A stretch of 64,000 nucleotides of DNA from an uncultured Pelagibacteraceae bacterium (GTDB taxonomy: Bacteria; Pseudomonadota; Alphaproteobacteria; Pelagibacterales; Pelagibacteraceae), in contig CACGEW010000005.1 in NCBI GenBank assembly GCA_902572345.1, positions 1-64,000 of the forward strand. Reading direction: 5' to 3'. The position numbers and the translations under genes were made by a program. Positions within the stretch are counted from its first letter, which is position 1. Each line of letters starts with the position of its first letter. The notes beneath the pieces are model-generated. The model searched no databases. It was not told the DNA's origin and saw only the letters and a list, made by a program, of their open reading frames with translations. Of this stretch, positions 24,379 through 32,943 are shown piece after piece.

Positions 24379-24405
24379 AAAAGGGGGCAACAAGTGCCCC
24401 CTTTT
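24379..24405 (-). terminator. Strong intrinsic hairpin between glpV and glpS
   Basis: Minus strand: AAAAGGGGGCA - loop CTTGT - TGCCCCCTTTT, an 11-base perfect stem, followed by more T residues. It is a textbook intrinsic terminator placed inside the transporter operon, right after the binding-protein gene, and probably limits read-through into the ATPase and permease genes. Confidence 0.88.
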
Positions 24406-24425
24406 AAATTTAGATTAACCTCTTA

Positions 24426-26156
24426 CTATTTCCAAGCTTTCGCGTATGGAACAGTTTTTCCTTGAGGTTTCTCGTTACGTTTTGCTTTTGGTGAACCTTT
24501 TTTATTTAACCAATAAGAAGCTTCTCTTGGTTTATTAAGTCTAGGTCCACATCCACCGTATGCGTTACTACCTTTATCAGCAGCTTCCATACGAGACATA
24601 ACTAGGTCCATCTCTTCTGCAAGACGATCCATAGCTTGTTGTGGAGTAAACGCACCTGAGTTTACATCTCCAATTTGTTGCCACCAGATTTGTGCTAACT
24701 TCGGATAATCCGGAACGTTAATACCTGTTGGTGACCAAATGTTTCTGTTGTCAGATCTGTAGAATTCTACAAGTCCACCTAATGCATCAGCTCTTTCTGT
24801 GAAAGATTTGTGATCAATTGAACTATCTCTAATGATAGTTAAACCAACGTGACTTTTCTTAAGATCTACAGTTTTTGATACAACGAATTGAGCGTACAAC
24901 CATGCAGCTTTTCTATTTTTAACTGGTGTAGACTTAAATAAAGTCCATGATCCAGCATCTTGATATCCAAGCTTCATGCCTTGTTCCCAATAAGGTCCTT
25001 TTGGTGATGGACCCATTCTCCATAACGGCTTACCGTTACCATCAACAACTTTATTGTTAGGATTTTTTCCTACTAAAGATGCTGTGAACGCTGTGTACCA
25101 GAAAATTTGCTGAGCAACGTTTCCAGAAGATAGAGACGGTAAAGACTGATAAAAGTCCATTGCCGCTGCACCTGGAGGTGCATAGTTTCTTAACCACTCA
25201 TCCCATTTTCTGATTGCGTATACTGCAGCTGGACCGTTAGCAGCTCCACCTCTTGTTACAGAAGCTCCTACAGGGTTACAAGAACCTTTTTCCATTCTTA
25301 TTCCCCACTCGTCCACTGGTATTCCATTAGGTTTTCCAACGTCACCTGCTCCAGCCATTGATAACCACGCGTCAGTCATTCTCCAACCTAAGTCAGGAGC
25401 TCTCTTACCGTAGTCCATGTGACCGTATATTCTTACACCGTCAATATTTTTTACATCATTTGTAAAATATTTTGCGATGTCTTCATAAGCAGACCAGTTT
25501 AAAGGAACACCTAAGTCGTATCCGTATTTCTTTTTAAACCCTTTTTTAATTTCAGGTCTGTCAAACCAATCTTTTCTAAACCAATAAAGGTTAGCAAATT
25601 GTTGGTCAGGTAATTGATATAAATCTCCATCAGGTCCAGTTGTAAACTGTTTACCGATGAAATCATTTATATCTAAAGTTGGTAAAGTTACATCTTTACC
25701 TTCTCCAGCCATCCATTTTGTTAAATTAACTGCTTGCTGCATTCTAGCGTGAGTACCAATCAAATCAGAGTCATTGATGTACGCATCGTAAATACTTACG
25801 TTAGTTTGCATTTGTGTTTGTACAGCCATTACAACATCACCTTCACCGAGTAACTGGTGATTAACTTTAATCCCAGTAATTTCCTCAAAAGCTTTTGTTA
25901 AAACTTTTGACTCATACTCGTGCGTTGGAATAGTTTCAGACAATACTTTAATAGACATTCCTTTGAATGGCTTTGCAGCATTGTGGAACCACTCTAGTTC
26001 TTTCTCTCTCTCTTTTGCAGATAAAGTTGAAAGACTAAATTCTCCATTAGACCATTTCTTGATTGCAGCCATATGACCGTCTGCAAAAGCACTAGAAATA
26101 GTTACGATTGAAAATGACACAGCAACAGCTAAGAAAGTTTTTAATGTTTTAAACAT
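24426..26156 (-). CDS. glpV: Glycerol-type ABC transporter substrate-binding protein
   Basis: 576 residues, a long family-1 solute-binding protein. The signal peptide ends about SSAFA-DG (residue 25). The mature part starts by HMAAIKKWSNGEFSLSTLSAKERE, and the long C-terminal part contains a distinctive GGCGPRLNKPREASYW stretch. Length and context match GlpV-type binding proteins of rhizobial glycerol transporters. It is the first gene of the transporter operon, with a 103-base leader or promoter gap after glpK and a terminator-like hairpin after it. Confidence 0.87.
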   Translation of the reverse strand: MFKTLKTFLAVAVSFSIVTISSAFADGHMAAIKKWSNGEFSLSTLSAKEREKELEWFHNAAKPFKGMSIKVLSETIPTHEYESKVLTKAFEEITGIKVNHQLLGEGDVVMAVQTQMQTNVSIYDAYINDSDLIGTHARMQQAVNLTKWMAGEGKDVTLPTLDINDFIGKQFTTGPDGDLYQLPDQQFANLYWFRKDWFDRPEIKKGFKKKYGYDLGVPLNWSAYEDIAKYFTNDVKNIDGVRIYGHMDYGKRAPDLGWRMTDAWLSMAGAGDVGKPNGIPVDEWGIRMEKGSCNPVGASVTRGGAANGPAAVYAIRKWDEWLRNYAPPGAAAMDFYQSLPSLSSGNVAQQIFWYTAFTASLVGKNPNNKVVDGNGKPLWRMGPSPKGPYWEQGMKLGYQDAGSWTLFKSTPVKNRKAAWLYAQFVVSKTVDLKKSHVGLTIIRDSSIDHKSFTERADALGGLVEFYRSDNRNIWSPTGINVPDYPKLAQIWWQQIGDVNSGAFTPQQAMDRLAEEMDLVMSRMEAADKGSNAYGGCGPRLNKPREASYWLNKKGSPKAKRNEKPQGKTVPYAKAWK

Positions 26157-26205
26157 TTTATTATTTCCCCCATTGTTGTTTTTAATGATGTTTTATTGAA
26201 CCAAA

Positions 26206-26240
26206 ATTAACCCAAAGTGTACAGAGGTTTATTGGTTAAT
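26206..26240. promoter_or_regulatory. Inverted repeat in the glpV promoter gap
   Basis: ATTAACC (26206-26212) and GGTTAAT (26234-26240) are perfect 7-base inverted arms separated by 21 bases, in the 103-base gap between glpK and glpV. Nearby GAACCA and TTGGTT add further partial symmetry. The layout resembles a two-site operator; no terminator-like T-run follows. The regulator is unknown. Confidence 0.35.
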
Positions 26241-26259
26241 TATACAACTTAAAGGTGTG

Positions 26260-27741
26260 TTAATTGCTTAAAGTTTTTTTAATTGCTGCTGACCAACCTT
26301 TTAAAAGTTTTGTTCTTAAAGGATTTTTCATCTTCGGTGAAAATTTTTTATCTAAATGCCAATTTTTAGAAATATCTTTTAATGATTTATAAACTCCAAT
26401 TTGCAAACCAGCCATAAATGCTGCACCAAGAGCTGTAGTTTCTTGAACTTTAGGTCTAAGAACTTTTACATTTACTATGTCTGATAAAAATTGTGAAAAC
26501 CAATTGTTCATTACCATTCCGCCATCAACTTTCACAATTTTTGGTCTTAAACCATCATGTTTCATTGCTTCAAATAAATCAAAAGTTTGATAAGCAACTG
26601 CTTCAATTGTAGCTCTCACTATTTCTTTTGGACTTGTATCTCTAGTAATACCACTTAAAACTCCTCTAGCGTTAGCATCCCAGTAAGGAGCTCCGAGACC
26701 TGTAAAAGCTGGTACCAGATAAATATTATTATTATCTTTTAATGATTTCACAATTTTTTCTGTTTCAGGAGCTTTTTTAAAAAATTTCATTCTGTCTCTC
26801 AACCATTGCACGCCTGCACCAGCTATAAAAATTGATCCTTCCATAGCATATGTTGTTTTACCATTAATTCTATATGCAATTGTAGTTAATAATCTATTTT
26901 TTGAATAAATCTTTTTACTGCCTGTATTAAGTAAAACAAATGCTCCCGTGCCATACGTGCTTTTTAAAGACCCTGGCTCAAAACAACATTGGCCAATAGT
27001 AGCTGATTGCTGATCCCCTACTACTCCATTTATTGGTATAGACTTACCTGTTATCGATGAATGAGTTTGACCAAAATCATCGGCACAATCTTTTACTTCA
27101 GGAAGAATATGTTTTTTGATCTTTAATAAATTTAAAATTGTATCATCCCATTTATTTGAGCTTATGTTGTAGATCATAGTTCTGCTTGCATTTGTTGCAT
27201 CAGTTGCGTGAACTTTTCCTCGAGTTAATCTCCAGATTAAAAAACTATCGATTGTTCCAAATAATAATTGTTTTTTGCTCATTAGCTGTTTAGCTTTAGC
27301 AACATTATCTAAGATCCACTTAATTTTGGTGCCTGAGAAATAAGAGTCAATTAGCAAACCAGTTTTGTTAAAGATCATGGTATCTTTATTTTGTTTTCTT
27401 AATTTCTTACAAAACTCTTCTTGCCTACGATCTTGCCAAACTATTGCATTATAAACTGGCTTACCCGTTTTTTTATCCCATAAAACAGTCGTTTCTCTTT
27501 GATTGGTGATCCCTATACTTAAAATTTTGCCTCTTAATTTTTTAGCTTTTTGAATTACATCTTTTAAAGTTTTTAAAGTTGTTCTCCAAATCTCGTCAGG
27601 GTTATGTTCAACCCAGCCGCTCTTTGGAAAGTACTGTGTAAATTCTTTTTGTGAAGAAAAAACTGGCTTACCTTTTAAGTCAAAAAGAATTGATCTGTTC
27701 GAGGTAGTCCCCGCATCAATTGAAATTATAAATTTTTTCAC
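26260..27741 (-). CDS. glpK: Glycerol kinase
   Basis: 493 residues, FGGY kinase family. The N-terminal ISIDAGTTSNRSILFD phosphate-binding loop, SIGITNQRETTVLWDKKTGKPVYNAIVWQDRR (about 80-112), GVVGDQQSATIGQ (around 240-252) and the ATP-binding motif KVDGGMVMNNWFSQF near 408-422 are all present. It phosphorylates glycerol to sn-glycerol 3-phosphate. It overlaps gpsA by 4 bases and precedes the glycerol transporter genes. Normal length. Confidence 0.96.
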   Translation of the reverse strand: MKKFIISIDAGTTSNRSILFDLKGKPVFSSQKEFTQYFPKSGWVEHNPDEIWRTTLKTLKDVIQKAKKLRGKILSIGITNQRETTVLWDKKTGKPVYNAIVWQDRRQEEFCKKLRKQNKDTMIFNKTGLLIDSYFSGTKIKWILDNVAKAKQLMSKKQLLFGTIDSFLIWRLTRGKVHATDATNASRTMIYNISSNKWDDTILNLLKIKKHILPEVKDCADDFGQTHSSITGKSIPINGVVGDQQSATIGQCCFEPGSLKSTYGTGAFVLLNTGSKKIYSKNRLLTTIAYRINGKTTYAMEGSIFIAGAGVQWLRDRMKFFKKAPETEKIVKSLKDNNNIYLVPAFTGLGAPYWDANARGVLSGITRDTSPKEIVRATIEAVAYQTFDLFEAMKHDGLRPKIVKVDGGMVMNNWFSQFLSDIVNVKVLRPKVQETTALGAAFMAGLQIGVYKSLKDISKNWHLDKKFSPKMKNPLRTKLLKGWSAAIKKTLSN

Positions 27742-28784
27742 CTAAATGACTCCCAGTCTAATTCAAGTTTCTTATCATCTACAATAGCATTGATCATGCC
27801 AAGCATTAAAGGTAATTTTTTTTTATCAAAATCTTCGTTTACTTTTTTTGCGATTTCTTTTGCTAAATCTGCTCCTTCAACAGTTACTTTTTCCATCTTT
27901 TTTTTTTTAGCCTCTGAAAAAGTTAGTCCTTCACCAATATAAGATCCCATTTTGGCGTTTCTTCCACCACCAGAACTAACATAAAGATCTCCTAAACCCG
28001 CTAATCCTTTAACAGTTTCCTTTTTACCTTTTAAATGCTCAACAAAAATTTCCATTTCATGAATTGATTGTTTAATTAAAGCAGATGCAGTGTTTAAATA
28101 ATTTTTTTCTCTAACTTCATTAGATATATTTTGACTACACAAACCTTTAGCTGCTCCTACGGCCATTGAAAAAATATTTTTAATTGCAGCGGAAACTTCA
28201 ACACCATTTAGATCATCCGAATGTGATGTATGATAATAATTTGTATTAAGCATGTCTGCAATTTTTTTAGCTGTTTGAACATTTTTGTTTGCTATGACAA
28301 CGCTGGAGTGAACTCTGTTAGCTAATCCTGCAGCTAAACAAGGTCCTCCTACAGCTGAAATATCAACTTTTTTAATTCCTCTGTCTTCTAATAATCTCTC
28401 TAGTTTATCAACTAATAGTTCATATTGATTGTTGTGTATGCTTAGTCCTTTTGTAAGCATTAATAATTTTGGAATTTTACCGTTTTTATAAAGTCTGCTC
28501 AATTGATCAGCCACCCACTCAATACCTTTGGAACTTATGCCAAGGACAATTAAATCTATATTTGATTTTAAAAGCTCATCAAATTTTTCGAATTTAAAGA
28601 TTTTTATTTCTTGTGGAATTTTAGTGTTTAACCCTGGATGTAAATTATTATTTTTTTGTAAATCGCCAATAAAATCATTTTCTAGGTGAGTTCCAACAAT
28701 ATTGATGTCGTGATTATTATCTAAGCATGGTAAAGCGAAAGCTGAACCCATAGCACCTGCACCAATAATAACAATTTTTGACAT
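27738..28784 (-). CDS. gpsA: NAD(P)-dependent glycerol-3-phosphate dehydrogenase
   Basis: 348 residues. The Rossmann motif VIIGAGAMGSAFA near 4-16, the conserved KNIFSMAVGAAKGL with catalytic Lys, and GLGDLYVSSGGGRNAKMGSYIGEG near the C-terminal part match GpsA. It interconverts glycerol 3-phosphate and dihydroxyacetone phosphate. Its overlap with glpK and the absence of glpD nearby suggest that it works here in the oxidative direction for glycerol catabolism, though it also supplies phospholipid backbone. It shares one base with the end of trkH. Confidence 0.92.
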   Translation of the reverse strand: MSKIVIIGAGAMGSAFALPCLDNNHDINIVGTHLENDFIGDLQKNNNLHPGLNTKIPQEIKIFKFEKFDELLKSNIDLIVLGISSKGIEWVADQLSRLYKNGKIPKLLMLTKGLSIHNNQYELLVDKLERLLEDRGIKKVDISAVGGPCLAAGLANRVHSSVVIANKNVQTAKKIADMLNTNYYHTSHSDDLNGVEVSAAIKNIFSMAVGAAKGLCSQNISNEVREKNYLNTASALIKQSIHEMEIFVEHLKGKKETVKGLAGLGDLYVSSGGGRNAKMGSYIGEGLTFSEAKKKKMEKVTVEGADLAKEIAKKVNEDFDKKKLPLMLGMINAIVDDKKLELDWESFR

Positions 28785-30196
28785 TAATCTTTAAATAGTA
28801 TTTTTTTGAAAATTAAAAAAATTGATATTAGCTCAATTTTACCAATTATCATAAATAAAATTAAACTAATTTTTGAGGATGTTAATAGATTAGCAAAACT
28901 TAAATTTTGCATATTAAACATTTCAGAGTTTACAGTATTAGTTAAAGTTAATATTGATAATTTAAATGATTTCTCAAAACCAATATTATCAACTACTAAA
29001 AAACTTGAGAGAATAAAAAGACTTAAAAAAAAAGAAATAAATATCAAAAAAGATATTTTGACATGATCATCTGAAATTTTATTATCTGTTCCAAAGATTG
29101 TTTTGTTAATAATACTATTGGGACTTATAAGTTTAATAATTTCCAAAGAAGTTATTTTTAATAATATATAAAACCTTGTAAGTTTAATTCCTGATGAATT
29201 TGAAATTAACGATCCTCCAATAATTGTTATTAATAAAAAGTATAAACTTAAATTGTTATCAGATTTAATGAGTGAAAGTCCAGAGTTTGCTAAACTACTA
29301 GTCACACTTATTATAATATCTAACCCGTCGTAATTATTAAAATATATCAAACAACAGAATATAATACTTAATAAGATTAAGTATAAATCTTCTTTATGAT
29401 CTTTAATTAAAATATTTTTATTTAAAATATTAAAAAGCAGATAAAAATTTAAGAAAGAGACTATAAATGAAAAGATTAGAATAACTTTTTGAAAATTTGT
29501 TGAAATAATTTTACTTATACTTTCTATTGGCAAAAATCCTCCACCAGAAATCAACGTCATACTTAAATTCAGTGAATTAAACAACCGAACTCCAGATAAA
29601 TTTAATAAACTGAGTATTAAAATACTTAGTATAGAATATATAATAAATATTCTTAGCAAGTTATCTTTAATATTATTTTCGGAATTAAAATTACTTTCAC
29701 CAGAATATGTAAGATTTGTCATTTTATAGTTGAAAGATTTATTTGAAAAAACTATCAATAAGAAAAATAAAAAAAATAAACCACCTACCCATTGAGAAGA
29801 AGATCTCCAAAGAATTAAAGTTGGATCAAGGTACTTTATATCTTTAAAAATAGAAAAACCTGTACCTGTTAACCCAGATATAGACTCAAATATGGAATTT
29901 ATAAATGTTACTTGATAATTGCTTAAATAGAATGGAATAGATATCAAAAAAGATATTAAAATGTACGTAGAAATAATTAAAATTAATTGTTCAATAAAAT
30001 TTATATTTTTTGGACTTTTTTTTCCATAGTAAAGAAGACATAATCCAAACAATAAAGAAACTGCTAGAGTTATAAAATATGTATTAATGCTTAAAAAATA
30101 ATCAAAATACGAAGCGTATAAAATATTTATAAATGAAAGAAAGCTTATGGGAAAACAAAATAAGCTTAAATAAAAACTAATTCTTTTGAAATTCAT
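28784..30196 (-). CDS. trkH: Trk-type potassium uptake protein, membrane subunit
   Basis: The track start at 30232 lies inside trkA; the ATG at 30196 (MNFKRISFYLSLF) is 4 bases after the trkA stop and is preferred, giving 470 residues. About ten to twelve transmembrane helices are visible, with pore-loop filters such as SLTGTGFS and SSLANSGLSL and TLISGGGFLPIES that match TrkH selectivity segments. It would carry K+ together with the cytosolic NAD-binding subunit TrkA encoded just upstream. Length fits the family. Confidence 0.9.
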   Translation of the reverse strand: MNFKRISFYLSLFCFPISFLSFINILYASYFDYFLSINTYFITLAVSLLFGLCLLYYGKKSPKNINFIEQLILIISTYILISFLISIPFYLSNYQVTFINSIFESISGLTGTGFSIFKDIKYLDPTLILWRSSSQWVGGLFFLFFLLIVFSNKSFNYKMTNLTYSGESNFNSENNIKDNLLRIFIIYSILSILILSLLNLSGVRLFNSLNLSMTLISGGGFLPIESISKIISTNFQKVILIFSFIVSFLNFYLLFNILNKNILIKDHKEDLYLILLSIIFCCLIYFNNYDGLDIIISVTSSLANSGLSLIKSDNNLSLYFLLITIIGGSLISNSSGIKLTRFYILLKITSLEIIKLISPNSIINKTIFGTDNKISDDHVKISFLIFISFFLSLFILSSFLVVDNIGFEKSFKLSILTLTNTVNSEMFNMQNLSFANLLTSSKISLILFMIIGKIELISIFLIFKKILFKD

Positions 30197-30200
30197 TAAT

Positions 30201-31574
30201 TTAAACTGTGCCCAAACTAAAAATACTCTCAACAGCTTTTAACTCTTCTCTTTTGGCCAGAAATACCACAAGGTCATTTTTCTCAAAGATAAAATTAGAT
30301 CTAGGAATTATTACCTTGTCTTTTCTTATAATTGCACCAATTCTAATATCTTCAGGTAAATTTGAGTCTCGAATTTTTTTGTTTATTAATTCTGACTTTT
30401 CAGAAATTTTTGCTTCGATAAATTCATACTCCCCATCTAATAAAGAATATACTGTTCCAATGCTTCCCCTATGCACATGCTCCATAATTCTAGACACAGT
30501 AGTCATACGCGGATCAACCAAATCATCAATATTAAGTGAGTCTTGTAGAAGATTGTAATTAGTCTTATTTACTATCGCAATTGTTCTTTTTTTTAATCCT
30601 GTTTTTTCTGCCAAAACACAAACCATCATATTATTTTCATCATCATTAGTTAATGCTAAAACTGTTTCCGATCCTTCTAAATTTGCTTCTTTCAAAATTT
30701 CTTCATCTAAAGCGTCACCATTTATCACTATTGAGGAAGATAATTCGTTTGCAATTTCTTCTGCTCTTTGTTTGTTTTTTTCAATTATTTTTACCCTTAC
30801 ATCTTCAAAATTTTCTTCAAGCATTTTAGCAAGCTGTAAGCCTATGTTTCCACCTCCTATTATCAAAACATTTTTTGCAATTTTCTCCTCATGCCCAAAA
30901 GCTTTAAGTATAGGATTTAATTGATCGCTACTTACTACAACATAAACATTATCATCTTCCAACATCTGATCATCTTTTTTAAGATAAATAAATTTTTTTT
31001 TTCTCAGGGCTCCTAATATATTTGCTTTAAAATCTGGAAATTTCTCTGTTAATTTTTTTAATGGAATATTTTTAATTGGACAGTTTTTTTCAATTGAAAT
31101 TTCTAACATTTTCACTTTATTTTTTCCGAATGGTACATTATCCAATGCTCCTGGAGCCTCTAATCTTCTATACAAAGATTTGGCTACTTCTCGCTCAGGT
31201 GAAATGATAACATCTATTGGAATATTAGATTTGTTATACAATTTACCCCATTTGCCCTCTAAAAAATCTTTTGTTCTAATACGAGCAATTTTTTTTGAAA
31301 TGTTAAATAATGAACTTGCTAATTGGCAAACAATCATATTTGTTTCATCATTTCTTGTTACAGCAATTATCATATCTGCTTTCTCTGCACCGGCATTTTC
31401 TAAAACTGTAGGCAAAGTAGCTCTGCCGACTATTCCTTTTACATCCTGAGTATCGTTAATTTTTTTAATATCCTCTGATGATTGGTCTATTATTGTAACT
31501 GAGTGACCCTGAGCAGACAGTTGTTTACTAATTGAGAAACCTACTTTACCGGCCCCACATATAATAATATTCAT
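30201..31574 (-). CDS. trkA: Trk potassium uptake system NAD-binding protein TrkA
   Basis: 457 residues with two tandem RCK units. First Rossmann motif ICGAGKVGFSISKQL near 4-18, second LIIGGGNIGLQLAKML near 236-251, each followed by a TrkA-C domain (ends with EFIEAKISEKSELINKKI and a C-terminal VVFLAKREEL). It gates TrkH in response to NAD(H)/ATP. It lies one base after ntrX; trkA following ntrYX is standard in alphaproteobacteria. Confidence 0.95.
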   Translation of the reverse strand: MNIIICGAGKVGFSISKQLSAQGHSVTIIDQSSEDIKKINDTQDVKGIVGRATLPTVLENAGAEKADMIIAVTRNDETNMIVCQLASSLFNISKKIARIRTKDFLEGKWGKLYNKSNIPIDVIISPEREVAKSLYRRLEAPGALDNVPFGKNKVKMLEISIEKNCPIKNIPLKKLTEKFPDFKANILGALRKKKFIYLKKDDQMLEDDNVYVVVSSDQLNPILKAFGHEEKIAKNVLIIGGGNIGLQLAKMLEENFEDVRVKIIEKNKQRAEEIANELSSSIVINGDALDEEILKEANLEGSETVLALTNDDENNMMVCVLAEKTGLKKRTIAIVNKTNYNLLQDSLNIDDLVDPRMTTVSRIMEHVHRGSIGTVYSLLDGEYEFIEAKISEKSELINKKIRDSNLPEDIRIGAIIRKDKVIIPRSNFIFEKNDLVVFLAKREELKAVESIFSLGTV

Positions 31575-31575
31575 T

Positions 31576-32943
31576 TTAATTTATTCCTTTAATCCCTAAT
31601 GATTTTAATTTTCTGTGGAGTGCGGATCTTTCCATGCCTATAAAATCTGCAGTTTTTGAAATATTTCCATGATGTTTTTTGAGTTGGGTAGTTAAATATT
31701 CTTTTTCAAAGTGTTCTCTAGCTTCCTTTAATGGTGAGTCAAACGATTGTTTTAAGATATTTTCATTATTTGTATTAATAGACGAGAAATTTAATATGCC
31801 ATCTATAACTTGATTGATTTTTTGTTTACTATCATTTGATGATAAGATGGTAATTCTTTCAACTAAATTTCTTAATTCCCTTACATTTCCAGGCCAGTTG
31901 TAAGTGTATAAACTATCATTTTTTATATCTATATCGGGAATTTGAACACCATTGATCTCTGATAGTTTTGTTTTAAAGTATTCAATTAATAAGGGTATAT
32001 CTTCAGTTCTGGAAGAAAGGGAGGTTAGTTCAACAGGCATTACATTCAACCTATGATAAAGATCTTCCCTAAATTTGTTCATATTTACTAATTCATATAA
32101 ATTTTGAGACGAAGATGAAATAAGTCTTATATTTACACTAATATCTTTTGATCCATTTACTCGTTTAAATTTTTGATCAATTAAAACTCTTAAAACATTT
32201 GCTTGAGTCTCAAAAGGTATTTCGGAAACCTCATCAATCAATAATGTTCCTTTATTTGCTCTCTCCAAAGCTCCAAAAGAAATATTTCCATCTTCAAACT
32301 CTTCACCAAATAACTCTTTTTCATAGGAATTTTCCTTTAACAAAGCTGCGTTAATTATTACAAAGGGTTCTTTGGCTCTTAAGGAATTTTTATGGATTTT
32401 TCTTGCAACTAATTCCTTTCCAGAACCGGTTGGCCCAGAAATAAGCACTCTACTTTCATTTAATGAAAGTTTATCAATTATTTTTTTTACTTTTATAATT
32501 GAGGGACTTTTTCCAATTAGTTCAAAAGAGTGAAATAACTTATTTTCTATAATATCTTTCTCTTTTTTTAATAGTGCTGACTCCAAACCTCTGTTAACAT
32601 AATTAACAATTTTTTCTTTTGAAAAAGGTTTCTCTATAAATTCGTACGCTCCAAGCCTAATTGCCTCAACTGCAATTTGTACAGTAGCATGGCCTGAAAT
32701 CATTATCACAGGAGTATGTTTGTTTATTTTATTTATGAGTTTTAATAAATCAATTCCATCCTTATCGGGCTGATCTAACTTAATATCAATTATAGCAAGA
32801 TCGGGCAACCGATTATTAATTTCTATAATTGCTTGATTAAAATTAGCAGCAGAGCGGACTTTAAAATTTTGTTCCTCCAAGATATTACAAATTAAAAAAC
32901 GAATATCTGGATTGTCATCTATGACTAATATTTCTTTAAGCAT
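31576..32943 (-). CDS. ntrX: Nitrogen/redox response regulator NtrX
   Basis: 455 residues. A receiver domain with VIDDNPDIR and the phospho-acceptor in LAIIDIKLDQPDKDG (Asp near 52) is followed by a AAA+ domain with Walker A SGPTGSGKELVARK near 168-181, and a C-terminal Fis-type helix-turn-helix (ISKTADFIGMERSALHRKLKSLG). The sigma-54 contacting GAFTGA loop is missing: ELFGEEFEDGNISFGALERAN stands in its place, as in NtrX homologs. It pairs with NtrY (8-base overlap). Confidence 0.93.
   Translation of the reverse strand: MLKEILVIDDNPDIRFLICNILEEQNFKVRSAANFNQAIIEINNRLPDLAIIDIKLDQPDKDGIDLLKLINKINKHTPVIMISGHATVQIAVEAIRLGAYEFIEKPFSKEKIVNYVNRGLESALLKKEKDIIENKLFHSFELIGKSPSIIKVKKIIDKLSLNESRVLISGPTGSGKELVARKIHKNSLRAKEPFVIINAALLKENSYEKELFGEEFEDGNISFGALERANKGTLLIDEVSEIPFETQANVLRVLIDQKFKRVNGSKDISVNIRLISSSSQNLYELVNMNKFREDLYHRLNVMPVELTSLSSRTEDIPLLIEYFKTKLSEINGVQIPDIDIKNDSLYTYNWPGNVRELRNLVERITILSSNDSKQKINQVIDGILNFSSINTNNENILKQSFDSPLKEAREHFEKEYLTTQLKKHHGNISKTADFIGMERSALHRKLKSLGIKGIN

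Noticed and set aside
24358-24393. N-terminal extension of GlpS in the ORF track
   Set aside because: MLPPFFKTK is translated from the terminator stem and T-run; the ATG at 24357 gives a normal ABC start.
30197-30232. N-terminal extension of TrkH in the ORF track
   Set aside because: The extra 12 residues overlap the trkA end; MNFKRIS at 30196 begins 4 bases after the trkA stop.
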